Positions 15,336 through 22,946 of a DNA stretch of 29,652 nt are shown in pieces (position 1 is the first letter of the stretch; the number at the start of each line of letters is the position of its first letter). The position numbers and the translations under genes were made by a program. The notes under the pieces were generated by a model, which worked only from the letters and a program-made list of their open reading frames with translations, made no database searches and was not told the origin of the DNA. Where the stretch lies: NCBI GenBank assembly GCA_035946955.1, contig DASYYE010000586.1, positions 1 through 29,652 on the forward strand, given 5' to 3'. This stretch comes from DASYYE01 sp035946955 (GTDB lineage: Bacteria > Actinomycetota > Actinomycetes > Streptosporangiales > Streptosporangiaceae).

Positions 15336-15860
15336 TCAGTCTCTGTGGTCCGGCCGGCGTAGCGCGTATCCGAGCATCGGCCACACGGCACCTTTGACCA
15401 CCTCGGACTTGTCGCGTCCCGGGTCACGCTGGTAACCCGCGCGCAATGCGGTCCGCTGCGAGGCGACGTTCTCCGGGTGGGCGCAAAGCCACAACTCCGC
15501 CAGCCCCACCGTGTGGAACGACCACGAGCTGAACAGGGCCAGTGCCCGCGCCGCGACCCCGCGTCCGCGCGCCGTGGCGGCCACCCAGTAGTGGACCTCT
15601 CCGGTCCGGCCGTCATGACGCAACGCGATGTTGCCCAGGCGGTCGCCGGTCACTGCATCGCAGATGACAAAACCTTCGGAGTCAGCGGCTGTGCGCAACC
15701 TGGCTATCCCCGCAAGCACCTGCTCGGCTTCGAGCGATGGCAGTTCCGAGGTGAAGCGCTGGATCAGTGGGTCGCGCACGCTCTCGGCATACCAGGCCGA
15801 GTCATCGTCGGCCCAGCCCCTGAGCCGGACCACCCCGTCATTCAGTCCATCGTCCGGCAT
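15336..15860 (-). CDS. GNAT-family N-acetyltransferase (RimJ/RimL-like)
   Basis: A 174-aa protein if begun at ATG 15860 (GGGAG about 8 nt upstream); the frame is open to 15902. VRLRGWADDDSAWYAESVRDP and FTSELPSLEAEQVLAGIARL are the usual RimJ/RimL N-terminus. GNIALRHDGRTGEVHYWVAATARGRGVAARAL holds the acetyl-CoA pyrophosphate loop (RGRGVA), and LWLCAHPENVASQRTALRAGYQ is the C-terminal motif. The substrate (a protein N-terminus or a small amine) is unknown. It follows the cyclophilin gene on the same strand and could be co-transcribed with it. Confidence 0.85.
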   Translation of the reverse strand: MPDDGLNDGVVRLRGWADDDSAWYAESVRDPLIQRFTSELPSLEAEQVLAGIARLRTAADSEGFVICDAVTGDRLGNIALRHDGRTGEVHYWVAATARGRGVAARALALFSSWSFHTVGLAELWLCAHPENVASQRTALRAGYQRDPGRDKSEVVKGAVWPMLGYALRRPDHRD

Positions 15861-15930
15861 GCGCTGCTCCCGAATGCTCAGCCAGCTGAGGGCGGCCAGC
15901 ACACCCCGGGTGCGCCAGCCGCCGCCAATG

Positions 15931-16686
15931 TTACATACCTACTTTGGTGAAGACGATCCTGATGTGGTTGAACTGGGTGAACAGGTGCGGGTAGCCGTCG
16001 CCGGGGCCGTTCTGGCTGTCGTCTCCGGCTGCCGCGATCTTCTGCAGCACGTTCATGCCCGCCACCACCCTGGCGAACGGGGTGTAGTTGGGGGCGAGCG
16101 TGGTGTCCTTCCAGCAGAAGAAGAACTGGCTGCCATTGGTGTTGGGGCCCGCGTTCGCCATTGCGACGGTGCCCGCCGGGTAGGTCGCACCGGTGAGGTT
16201 CTCGTCATTGAACCGGTAGCCCGGGCCGCCGGAACCGGTGCCGGTCGGGTCACCGCACTGCAGCACGAAGATCCCCCGGGTGGTGAGCCGGTGGCAGTGG
16301 GTCTGGTCGAAGTAGTGGCGCTGGGCGAGGAAGCGGAACGAGTAGGTGGTGCACGGCGCTTGCTTGGTGAGCGCCTGGAACACGATCAGGCCCTGGCTGG
16401 TGTGCAGAAAGGCGAGGTAGGGCCGGGCCGCGTGGCTTGGCGTGTAGTTGGGAAGGCCCTGGAAGCGGTCGAACGGCACCGCCTTGACAAAGCCGCAGGG
16501 ACCGGGGCCTGGCGGGTCGCTGTGACGGGCGGCCGCCGGGGTCAGGAACTGGCCGGTCGTGGCTGGGTGGCTGGCCACGGCCTGGGTCGTCACGGACGGG
16601 TGGTGCTGTAACACGCTTGCCGAGGCGACACTTGCCGGTGCGATGGCGAGCACCGCGGCGAGGACAAATACCTGGCGTTTTGGCAT
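15931..16686 (-). CDS. Secreted cyclophilin-type peptidyl-prolyl isomerase
   Basis: A 251-aa protein with an export signal (MPKRQVFVLAAVLAIAPASVASA) and no lipobox. After a Pro/His-rich linker there is a Cys-containing segment (GPGPCGFVKAVPF, then QAPCTTYSFRFLAQRHYFDQTHCHR), followed by a cyclophilin core. This core has CHRLTTRGIFVLQCGDPTGTGSGGPGYRF, GTVAMANAGPNTNGSQFFF and FARVVAGMNVLQKIA, matching the active-site R/F/Q and the AN-GPNTNGSQFF motif. The Trp that binds cyclosporin in human CypA is not obvious. Extra cysteines may form disulfides outside the cell. It likely catalyses prolyl isomerisation of exported proteins. AGAGG precedes ATG 16686. Confidence 0.9.
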   Translation of the reverse strand: MPKRQVFVLAAVLAIAPASVASASVLQHHPSVTTQAVASHPATTGQFLTPAAARHSDPPGPGPCGFVKAVPFDRFQGLPNYTPSHAARPYLAFLHTSQGLIVFQALTKQAPCTTYSFRFLAQRHYFDQTHCHRLTTRGIFVLQCGDPTGTGSGGPGYRFNDENLTGATYPAGTVAMANAGPNTNGSQFFFCWKDTTLAPNYTPFARVVAGMNVLQKIAAAGDDSQNGPGDGYPHLFTQFNHIRIVFTKVGM

Positions 16687-16732
16687 GGTCGAGACCTCTT
16701 TCGTCGGAATTGTGAGGTGGCCAGCCTAATCG

Positions 16733-17350
16733 TCAGGGCCAGTTGGGGGCCGGACCGGTCCGTTCGAAGGTGAGGCGGTACGCGCCCGCCTGGACGACGA
16801 GCCGGGTCCGGTTTGCGCTGACCACGGTGTCCTGGCCCGACTGCCCGTTGCCGAGCATGAGGGTGTCGATCGCGCCGATGGCGGCCAGGACGTGCGGATC
16901 CCTCCCCAGGTACCCGGCGAGCGACATTATGTCGCCATGCACTTTGAACCCGTCAGCGGACTTCGTGAACCGCCCGCTCATGAAGTTCACACCGTCGTTG
17001 GCAGCGATCACTCCATCCCGCACCAGGTACACATATGCCCCCGCGTCAGCGGGGATCGTTGTGGTCCTCGTGCCTTCGGCCACACTCGTCAGACGCCAGT
17101 TGCTGCCGACGTAGCCTGCCCCGGTCGAGGAGGCCGGGATAACCGTGCCGCCCGGCAACGGACCCGGGCCGGTCACCTCGGGGACCACCACCGCGACTGC
17201 TGCGATGGCGACAGCGCCGACCGCCAGGGCGGAGCCAGCGGTGGTGCGTCGGCGGCGGGTCACGCGCTGCTGCAGATCGGAGGGCCAGCCACGCACGGGG
17301 AACTCCCCGGCGGCGCAGGTCAGTTGCTGGTGGAGCTCATCGTCGCTCAT
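16733..17350 (-). CDS. Membrane-anchored partner of the ECF sigma factor, META-like C-terminal domain
   Basis: A 205-aa protein with a short cytoplasmic N-terminus (about 1-35), one TM helix (about 37-60, SALAVGAVAIAAVAVVVP) and an extracytoplasmic domain. Its first base overlaps the sigma factor stop (TAATG), which implies tight co-expression and suggests an anti-sigma or sensor role. The cytoplasmic part is too short for a classical zinc-type anti-sigma domain and lacks HxxxCxxC. The outer part (SNWRLTSV..., DGVNFMSGRFTKSADGFKV, LVVQAGAYRLTFER) resembles a META/HslJ-like beta domain, but this is tentative. Functional assignment is inference from position. Confidence 0.6.
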   Translation of the reverse strand: MSDDELHQQLTCAAGEFPVRGWPSDLQQRVTRRRRTTAGSALAVGAVAIAAVAVVVPEVTGPGPLPGGTVIPASSTGAGYVGSNWRLTSVAEGTRTTTIPADAGAYVYLVRDGVIAANDGVNFMSGRFTKSADGFKVHGDIMSLAGYLGRDPHVLAAIGAIDTLMLGNGQSGQDTVVSANRTRLVVQAGAYRLTFERTGPAPNWP

Positions 17351-17904
17351 TACTTGCTCTCCTCTCCATAGGCCAGGGCCTTGAGCTGTTTGGTGCCCCG
17401 CGATGCGTACGCCTTCACCGAGCCGGTGGACAGGCCGAGTAGCTCAGCCGTCTCTTCCACCGAGCACTCGAGGTAGTAACGGAGCACGAGAACCTCGCGC
17501 TGGCGGCGGGGAAGGGCACGCAGGCCCTGGATGACCGCCTGCCGCTCGAACCTGTCGATCGCGTCATCCTCGGCGCTGGCAGCAACGGGCAGGCTGGACG
17601 CCGCGTGCCGCCGGGCCAGCATCCGGCGGCGCAGTGAGTTCCGCGACAGGTTGACGACCGTCTGCCGCAGGTAGGCCAATGCCTTGTGCGGATCCCGGAG
17701 CCGGTAGTGCCGCGCGGCCACCCGGACGTAAGCGTCCTGCACGACGTCCTCGGCCGTGTGGCAGTCGTTGAGCAGCATGGCCGCCAGCCGGACCAGGGAC
17801 GGGTACTGACCGGTGAACACCTCGGCCATCACATTGGCCGGGGAGTCCCCGTAGCTGTCAGCCTCCGGGCCCTGCCCGCCGTCATGTACAAACACGTTCG
17901 TCAC
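17350..17904 (-). CDS. SigE-family ECF RNA polymerase sigma factor
   Basis: 184 aa if begun at GTG 17904; the frame remains open to 18033, but the upstream residues are low-complexity and the promoter points to 17904. Region 2 is FTGQYPSLVRLAAMLLNDCHTAEDVVQDAYVRVAAR and region 4 is LPRRQREVLVLRYYLECSVEETAELLGLSTGSVKAYASRGTKQLKAL, with the SVKAYASRG recognition helix of the actinobacterial SigE-like ECF group. These sigma factors direct RNA polymerase to stress or envelope genes. The downstream gene overlaps by one base and may regulate it. Confidence 0.88.
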   Translation of the reverse strand: MTNVFVHDGGQGPEADSYGDSPANVMAEVFTGQYPSLVRLAAMLLNDCHTAEDVVQDAYVRVAARHYRLRDPHKALAYLRQTVVNLSRNSLRRRMLARRHAASSLPVAASAEDDAIDRFERQAVIQGLRALPRRQREVLVLRYYLECSVEETAELLGLSTGSVKAYASRGTKQLKALAYGEESK

Positions 17905-17909
17905 GCCCG

Positions 17910-17938
17910 TTAGACACACAGCCTGGCGGTCAGGTTGT
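17910..17938 (-). promoter_or_regulatory. Candidate ECF autoregulatory promoter
   Basis: On the minus strand ACAACC (17938-17933), 15 nt, GTGTCTAA (17917-17910). The AAC-type -35 and GTC-type -10 have ECF character. The -10 ends five bases before the GTG at 17904, so the sigma mRNA may be leaderless and autoregulated. Confidence 0.45.
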
Positions 17939-17981
17939 GCCCGGCGGCAACATCGCCCGGGAACGGCTCGCACGAACTGGG

Positions 17982-17993
17982 TACGGTACGGGG
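17982..17993 (+). promoter_or_regulatory. Putative leaderless promoter (-10) of MmcQ/YjbR gene
   Basis: TACGGT (17982-17987, TANNNT) followed by six bases and GTG at 17994. This is the same geometry as upstream of the DAHP synthase gene. There is no Shine-Dalgarno. Confidence 0.45.
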
Positions 17994-18395
17994 GTGGTGA
18001 GCATCGATGACGCGGCCGTGATGGCGCTGGCATTGCCGGAGGTCGTAGAGGGTGAGCGTCACGGCACCCGGACCTGGTCCGTCAATGGCAAGGCCTTCGC
18101 GTGGGAACGGCAGTTCAGCAAGGCGGACCTGAGGCGGTTCGGTGATGAGACCCCGCCAGCAGACCCCATCCTGGCCATCCGAACGGCGGACCTGGGTGAG
18201 AAGGAGGCGGTACTGGCCGCCAACCTCGCCGGGTTCTTCACGATCCCGCACTTCGACGGGTACGCAGCCGTTCTCATCGAGTTGCATGAGGTCTCGCCGG
18301 AGACCCTCCGAGAGGCACTTACAGATGGCTGGCTGGCCATGGCGCCACCGAAATTGGCCGAGCGCTACCTCGGCGGACAAGGCCAGGCCGAATAG
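17994..18395 (+). CDS. MmcQ/YjbR-family DNA-binding-like protein
   Basis: A 133-aa protein (or 132 aa from the adjacent GTG at 17997). ALALPEVVEGERHGTRTWSVNGKAFAWER is the characteristic YjbR/CyaY-like fold N-terminus. LAANLAGFFTIPHFDGYAAVLIELHEVSPETLREALTDGWLAMAPPKLAERY matches the rest of the MmcQ/YjbR family. The family has a double-wing structure, but no established biochemical role. It diverges from the ECF sigma factor and converges on the CocE hydrolase with 29 bp between stops. Confidence 0.85.
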   Translation: MVSIDDAAVMALALPEVVEGERHGTRTWSVNGKAFAWERQFSKADLRRFGDETPPADPILAIRTADLGEKEAVLAANLAGFFTIPHFDGYAAVLIELHEVSPETLREALTDGWLAMAPPKLAERYLGGQGQAE

Positions 18396-18424
18396 GACGA
18401 GGCCGCTGACCAGCACTGACCGGC

Positions 18425-20059
18425 TCAGCCGCGCCCGTTCAGGATGAGCCGTGACGGCCGTGACGGGGTGTGCCAGAGCCGGTTGTGGGCCAGCACACCG
18501 GTGGTCGCGGTGGTGACATCCTCGTTCGTGCCGAGGTTGACGTCGTATTTGGGGAACGCCGAGGAAGCGACCTCAATGCGCAGGCGGTGACCGGCGGGCA
18601 GCCGGACGCACGTGTCCCACAGTGAGATTGTCACCTGGTAGGTCTCACCGGGCGTGACCTGCTGCTCGCGGTCAAACCCATCCCGGTAGCGCAGCCGCAC
18701 CATCCCGTCACACAGCCGCTGGGTGAACCCGCCCGGATGGACGTCCAGCAGCTTGGCGGTCACGTCAGTGTCCGCGGCCGAGGTGTCAACGTGCGCGACC
18801 ACGGTGACCGGCCCGATGGCCTCCAGTGGCTGCGTCAGCGGTTCACTCGTGTACACCAGCACGTCGCCGCGGCCCTCCACACCGAGATAGTCGTCCGGGC
18901 CGCCGATCTGTGCGCTGGACTGGCCGGTGATGAAGGGCACCGGCCGGGTGGGGTCGTGCGTCCACTCATCGGGCGGCTGCTCGTCCGTCACGGCCTCTTC
19001 CGCCAGCCTGCCGTCGCCGAACCGGCTGTTCGCCCGCCCGCCGCTGGAGAAGTGCCACACCGTCGTGGTGGCGTCCGCGGGTGGCCATGTCTGCGCATCC
19101 CGCCATTCGTTCGCCCCCATGACGAATATCCGCACTGGCGCGGCAGGTGCCGCTGGCTGCCTGCCCCTGACGTGCTCGTCGAGGAAGCCCGTGACACAGG
19201 CGTCCATATCGATCACTGCGCCAGGGCCGAAGTCGACCTCGCCGAGCGTGGGGGCCGTGTTCACGGCATGGCCCCACGGGCCCATGAGCAACCGCTGCCC
19301 AGCCCGCCCGGCCGCGACCATGGCCGCGAAATTGGCGGGCGTGCCGACCTCCTCGTCGTCATACCAGCCGGAGACGTGCAGCACAGGGACGTCGACCTCG
19401 GTGATGCGGTGCTGGTAGCGGACTGGTTCCCACCACTCGTCGAGGGTGCGGTGCTGGACCTCCTCACGCCAGCCGGGGGAGACGAAGCCCGCCGCCTCGT
19501 CCATGGTCAGCAGCGGACGGTGCCGGTACACCGTCATCCAGTCGACGTCATCGAGGTACTGCGGCATCTTCGCGTCGACCAGCCGGTACCAGTTGATGTG
19601 CATCGGGGTGGGGAGCCCGGTGGGGAACTCGACGAACGGGTCGCTGGGCGTCACCATGCAGACCATCGCCCGCAACGCGGGCGGGCGCTGCAACGCGGTC
19701 AGCCACTGGATGCGCCCGCTGTAGCTGCCGCCATAGGTGGCGACGTCCCCGTTGCACCACTCCTGCGCTGCGGCCCAGGCAATGACCTCTGCCCCGTCGG
19801 GGCCGTCGTTGCGGTACGGCTGGAAGACACCATCGGAGTCGCCGCGGCCACGGACGTCGACATGGACGTAGACGTAGCCCGCTTCGGCGAAGGCCGCCCC
19901 GCGCTTGGACTGCCGCTCCCCGGTCTTGCCATAGGGTGTGCGGACCACCACCGCTGGCGCGGGCAGGGTCTCGGGCAGGGACAAGTCAGCCGACAGGCTG
20001 ATGCCCTCATGCAACGGGATGCGGACATTGAACCTGCGAACCACTCCTTGCTCGGGCAT
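18425..20059 (-). CDS. CocE/NonD-family alpha/beta hydrolase (X-Pro dipeptidyl-peptidase-like)
   Basis: This 544-aa protein has an N-terminal alpha/beta-hydrolase domain with nucleophile elbow GGSYSG (S112), acid in GWYDDE (D234) and GPWGH (H264), i.e. a complete triad. VRTPYGK and HVDVRGRGDSDG are family signatures. The C-terminal jelly-roll (about 320-544; VAHVDTSAADTDVTAKLLDVHPGG, RLRIEVASSAFPKYDVN) matches the X-Pro dipeptidyl-peptidase C-terminal domain. There is no signal peptide. Members hydrolyse X-Pro peptides or esters (cocaine, glutaryl-7-ACA), and the actual substrate is unknown. It starts at ATG 20059, only 11 bp from the divergent hydrolase at 20071. Confidence 0.9.
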   Translation of the reverse strand: MPEQGVVRRFNVRIPLHEGISLSADLSLPETLPAPAVVVRTPYGKTGERQSKRGAAFAEAGYVYVHVDVRGRGDSDGVFQPYRNDGPDGAEVIAWAAAQEWCNGDVATYGGSYSGRIQWLTALQRPPALRAMVCMVTPSDPFVEFPTGLPTPMHINWYRLVDAKMPQYLDDVDWMTVYRHRPLLTMDEAAGFVSPGWREEVQHRTLDEWWEPVRYQHRITEVDVPVLHVSGWYDDEEVGTPANFAAMVAAGRAGQRLLMGPWGHAVNTAPTLGEVDFGPGAVIDMDACVTGFLDEHVRGRQPAAPAAPVRIFVMGANEWRDAQTWPPADATTTVWHFSSGGRANSRFGDGRLAEEAVTDEQPPDEWTHDPTRPVPFITGQSSAQIGGPDDYLGVEGRGDVLVYTSEPLTQPLEAIGPVTVVAHVDTSAADTDVTAKLLDVHPGGFTQRLCDGMVRLRYRDGFDREQQVTPGETYQVTISLWDTCVRLPAGHRLRIEVASSAFPKYDVNLGTNEDVTTATTGVLAHNRLWHTPSRPSRLILNGRG

Positions 20060-20076
20060 GGGGGCAGACTATGGGG
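20060..20076. promoter_or_regulatory. Bidirectional leaderless promoter with overlapping -10 elements
   Basis: On the minus strand TAGTCT (20071-20066) is followed by six bases and ATG (20059). On the plus strand CAGACT (20065-20070) is followed by six bases and ATG (20077). The two -10 elements overlap by five bases. Predicted transcription starts are 18 bp apart, the spacing described for symmetric divergent bacterial promoters. Confidence 0.5.
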
Positions 20077-20961
20077 ATGACACAGGGCAAGCTGGTCGAA
20101 GTGGCGGACACGCGGCTGTTCGTGGCCGAACGCGGGGACGCGGGTGGGTTCCCGCTGATCGTGCTGCACGGCGGCCCTGGTCTTGACCACCATGAGTTCG
20201 CTGACTACCTCGACCCGCTCACCGAGGGGGGCCGCTACCGGCTCGTCTTGGTGGATGAGCGGGCGCAGGGCTGTTCAGACCGGTCAGCCCCGCCGCACAC
20301 ATGGACCATCGAGCGCATGGCAGCCGACGTGACCGACCTGGCGGCCGCCCTGGGACTGCCGTCGTATGCGGTGCTGGGTCATTCCTTCGGTTCTTTCCTG
20401 GCACTGCAGCACGCGGTCGACTTCCCAGGTGCGGCCGTGGCCACCATCGTCTCCTCGGGTGTGGCGTCGGCGCGGTGGATGGCCCGGGTACCTGACGAGC
20501 TGGCCAGGTTCGAGCCGGTGGAGTTGCGGGAGCAGGTCAGGTCATCGTGGGACCGGGAGGCCTCCGCGGAGACCGAAGCAGACGCGGCGGCCCTCATGGC
20601 CGATCAGATGCCGTTCCACTTCGCCGACCCCCGCGACCCGCGGATCGGCGACTACCTGCGGCGCACCGAGCAGACCAGGTACGCACCAGAGGTCTTGCGC
20701 GCGGCCGCCACGTCGGACTACGGCGGGATCGAGGTGGAGGAACGGCTGGCCAGTGTCGGCCAGCCCGTGCTCGTCCTGGCTGGCCGCCATGACCGCGTCT
20801 GCAGCGCCGAGGCCGCCCAGGACATGGCCAGTCGCCTCCCAGCGGGCGAGTTGGTCGTGTTCGAGCACTCCGGCCACATGACCTTCGTGGAAGAGCAGGA
20901 GCGCTACCTCGGCGTGGTCCGTGCCTTCCTCGACCACCACGCCTGGGACGGCGCGGGGTAA
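20071..20961 (+). CDS. Alpha/beta hydrolase, prolyl iminopeptidase-like
   Basis: A 296-aa protein (294 aa if the second ATG at 20077 is used, which the promoter geometry favours). The oxyanion HGGPG (33-37), nucleophile elbow GHSFGS (S105), acid in AGRHDRVC (D241) and EHSGHM (H269) form a full catalytic set. HGGPG plus VDERAQGCSDRS corresponds to the prolyl iminopeptidase (peptidase S33) pattern DQRGxGxS. A cap region with alternating charges (about 135-210) follows strand 6. It is cytoplasmic, with no signal peptide. Its divergent neighbour belongs to the X-Pro peptidase-like CocE family, so a shared role in degrading proline-containing peptides is possible but not shown. Confidence 0.88.
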   Translation: MGMTQGKLVEVADTRLFVAERGDAGGFPLIVLHGGPGLDHHEFADYLDPLTEGGRYRLVLVDERAQGCSDRSAPPHTWTIERMAADVTDLAAALGLPSYAVLGHSFGSFLALQHAVDFPGAAVATIVSSGVASARWMARVPDELARFEPVELREQVRSSWDREASAETEADAAALMADQMPFHFADPRDPRIGDYLRRTEQTRYAPEVLRAAATSDYGGIEVEERLASVGQPVLVLAGRHDRVCSAEAAQDMASRLPAGELVVFEHSGHMTFVEEQERYLGVVRAFLDHHAWDGAG

Positions 20962-20979
20962 CGTCCGGCGACTCGCGGC

Positions 20980-21657
20980 CTAGCGGCGTTCGGCCCGCAG
21001 GACCAGCAGCCAGGGGATGTTGCGTTCACCCATTTCGGTCAGGTCGGTGAGGACGAAATGGTTCGCCAGCAGCGCGGCGGTGTAGGCGCCCAGCGGCCGG
21101 TGCACGCCGGTGAAAGTCATACGCAACCCGTCGCGCTCGACGTGGTCTTGGTAATGGCGGGTCTGGAGGTATGGCCGGGAGACGCGGAACGCGGGGCTGC
21201 GCACCGTGTCATCGTCCTCGACGGTGGCGAATGGGTGGAGCGTGGTGATGTGCAACTGCCCGCGTGGACGCAGCACCCGGGCGCACTCGCGTAGCACCCC
21301 GGCCAGGTCGTCCATGTCGTGCAGGGACATGCAGGAGATGACGAGCGCGGCGCTGCCGTCGGCAAAGGGCAGTGCCGCCGCGTCGGCCAGTGTGAACGGC
21401 AGGGCAGGTGAAGCCGCTTTTGCCGCCTGGGTCATCGTGGGGGAGCGGTCCAGCCCAACGATCCGGTAGCCGAGCCTGCTCAGCTCACGGCAGACCCGCC
21501 CCTCGCCGCAGCCGAGTTCGATGACCAGGCCCGCTGGTGGTGGCAGGGCGGCGCGCAAGGCTGGCCACGGCCCCCGCCAGAAACTGTCGTGTCCCGGAGC
21601 GCGGGCCCAGGCTATCCATTCGCGGGCATGGTGTTCCCAGGCCGAAGCCAGATCCAT
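20980..21657 (-). CDS. SAM-dependent class I methyltransferase
   Basis: A 225-aa protein from ATG 21657; a TTG at 21666 would add three residues. LVIELGCGEGRVCRELSRLGYRIVGLDRSP is motif I and the acidic end of strand 2. LADAAALPFADGSAALVISCMSLHDMDDLAGVLRECARVLRPRGQL covers motifs II-III of the Methyltransf_11 type. The substrate is unknown. TAGCGT (21671-21666 on the minus strand) lies eight bases before the ATG and could be the -10 of a nearly leaderless mRNA. It converges on the alpha/beta hydrolase with 18 bp between stops. Confidence 0.87.
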   Translation of the reverse strand: MDLASAWEHHAREWIAWARAPGHDSFWRGPWPALRAALPPPAGLVIELGCGEGRVCRELSRLGYRIVGLDRSPTMTQAAKAASPALPFTLADAAALPFADGSAALVISCMSLHDMDDLAGVLRECARVLRPRGQLHITTLHPFATVEDDDTVRSPAFRVSRPYLQTRHYQDHVERDGLRMTFTGVHRPLGAYTAALLANHFVLTDLTEMGERNIPWLLVLRAERR

Positions 21658-21740
21658 GGACCCCAACGCTAGCGAAAGGCACTATGGATCGGCGGCGGGC
21701 AACGGGCGCCGTGGGAGTCCGTTATTGCCAAAACAGTTAG

Positions 21741-21758
21741 GAAAGTTTTCAGTAGGAT
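21741..21758 (+). promoter_or_regulatory. Candidate chitinase promoter/operator
   Basis: GAAAGTTTTC (21741-21750) is a short inverted repeat, followed by TAGGAT (21753-21758), a TANNNT -10 candidate about 38 bp before the chitinase ATG. The stretch 21721-21760 is conspicuously AT-rich. The regulator is unknown; the repeat does not match the DasR consensus I know. Confidence 0.35.
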
Positions 21759-21796
21759 CGGTAGCCCAAACCGGGACAATCGTAAGGAGTTTCCGG

Positions 21797-22825
21797 ATGA
21801 GGCCGCACCCCCGCTCCGCAGCGCTCATCGTCGCGGCACTGACCGCCGGCTGCCTGTCCACGGTGGCTCTGACCTCCGCATCCGCGGCGAACGGGGCCGC
21901 GGCGAGACCCGTGGCTCGGGCAGGCGCCGCCCTGCCCGCCCACATCCTCACTGGCTATTGGCAGGACTTCACCAACGGCGCCAAGCCACTGAAGCTGGCC
22001 GCGGTGCCCAAGGGCTACAACATCGTCGCGGTGGCGTTCGGGACCGCGACGACCACGCCGGGGCAGGTGGCGTTCAGCATCGACTCTGGCCTCTCATCGG
22101 CCCTGGGTGGGTACTCCGCGGCGCAGTTCAAGGCCGACGTCAAGACGCTGCACTCGCGCGGCCAGAAGGTCATCCTCTCGGTGGGGGGCGCGGACGGGAC
22201 CATCAGCGTGAGTGACTCGGCCAGTGCCGCCACCTTCGCCAGCAGCGTCTTCTCGCTGATGAAGACGTGGGGCTTCAACGGCGTGGACATCGACCTGGAG
22301 AACGGCGTGAACCCGCAGTTCATGGCCTCCGCACTGCAGCAGCTCCGGGCCAAGGACGGGTCGGGCCTGATCATCACCATGGCGCCGCAGACCGTTGATG
22401 TGCAGTCCGCGGGCAGCGACTACCTCGCGCTCGCGCTGAAGATCAAGAAAATCCTCACGGTCATGAACACGCAGTACTACAACTCGGGCACGATGAACGG
22501 TTGCGACGGCAACGTGTACGCCGAGTCGACCGAGAACTTCCTGACCGCCCTGCCGTGCATCCAGATGAAGGCTGGCCTGAGCCCGACCAAGGTCGGCCTG
22601 GGCCTGCCCGCGTCCACGTCGGGGGCTAGCAGCGGATACGTCAGCCCGTCGGTAGTCAACGCCGCGTTGGACTGCCTCGCCGCCCGCACCCACTGTGGCA
22701 GCTTCACGCCGGTTAGGGCTTGGCCCAGCATCCGCGGCGCCATGACCTGGTCGATCAACTGGGACGCGTCCAACGGCTACCAGTTCGTCAACACCGTCGC
22801 CCCGCACCTGGCGACCCTGCCGTAG
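21797..22825 (+). CDS. Secreted GH18 chitinase
   Basis: 342 aa from ATG 21797, with AAGGAG (21784-21789) 7 nt upstream. The frame is open further upstream but overlaps the divergent methyltransferase. The signal peptide MRPHPRSAALIVAALTAGCLSTVALTSASA ends near ASA-AN. The mature protein is essentially one TIM-barrel: HILTGYWQDFTNGAKPLKLA, KVILSVGGADG, GFNGVDIDLENG, ITMAPQTVDVQ, MNTQYYNSGTM and MTWSINWD. The DxxDxDxE motif reads N161-x-x-D164-x-D166-x-E168, so the catalytic acid and its neighbours are kept while the first Asp is Asn. It is expected to degrade chitin or related GlcNAc polymers outside the cell. No carbohydrate-binding module is attached. Confidence 0.92.
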   Translation: MRPHPRSAALIVAALTAGCLSTVALTSASAANGAAARPVARAGAALPAHILTGYWQDFTNGAKPLKLAAVPKGYNIVAVAFGTATTTPGQVAFSIDSGLSSALGGYSAAQFKADVKTLHSRGQKVILSVGGADGTISVSDSASAATFASSVFSLMKTWGFNGVDIDLENGVNPQFMASALQQLRAKDGSGLIITMAPQTVDVQSAGSDYLALALKIKKILTVMNTQYYNSGTMNGCDGNVYAESTENFLTALPCIQMKAGLSPTKVGLGLPASTSGASSGYVSPSVVNAALDCLAARTHCGSFTPVRAWPSIRGAMTWSINWDASNGYQFVNTVAPHLATLP

Positions 22826-22831
22826 GTTCTG

Positions 22832-22868
22832 CCCGGCGGGGACCGGGCCTCTCGTGGTCCCCGCCGGG
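22832..22868 (+). terminator. Strong hairpin terminator after chitinase
   Basis: A perfect 13-bp stem (22832-22844 with 22856-22868, arms CCCGGCGGGGACC and its complement) encloses an 11-nt loop, 7 bp after the stop codon. There is no T-run, which is common for GC-rich actinobacterial terminators. Confidence 0.8.
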
Positions 22869-22874
22869 TCAGCC

Positions 22875-22894
22875 ATTCACGTAATATCGTGAAT
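22875..22894 (+). promoter_or_regulatory. Palindromic operator enclosing a -10 (DUF1614 gene)
   Basis: ATTCACG-TAATAT-CGTGAAT has perfect 7-bp arms, and the 6-bp centre TAATAT is itself a near-consensus -10. It lies 53 bp before the GTG of the DUF1614 gene, so a dimeric repressor would occlude the promoter. Confidence 0.5.
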
Positions 22895-22946
22895 CAGCGG
22901 CTATCGCCTGGTGTGGTGTGGGCGGTGCCGGACGGGAGGACGCGAC

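Noticed and set aside
13658..15616. A 652-codon open frame on the minus strand
   Set aside because: It lies antisense across the GH92 end and the whole DAHP synthase gene, shows no motif and has His/Arg/Gly-rich shadow composition typical of GC-rich antisense frames.
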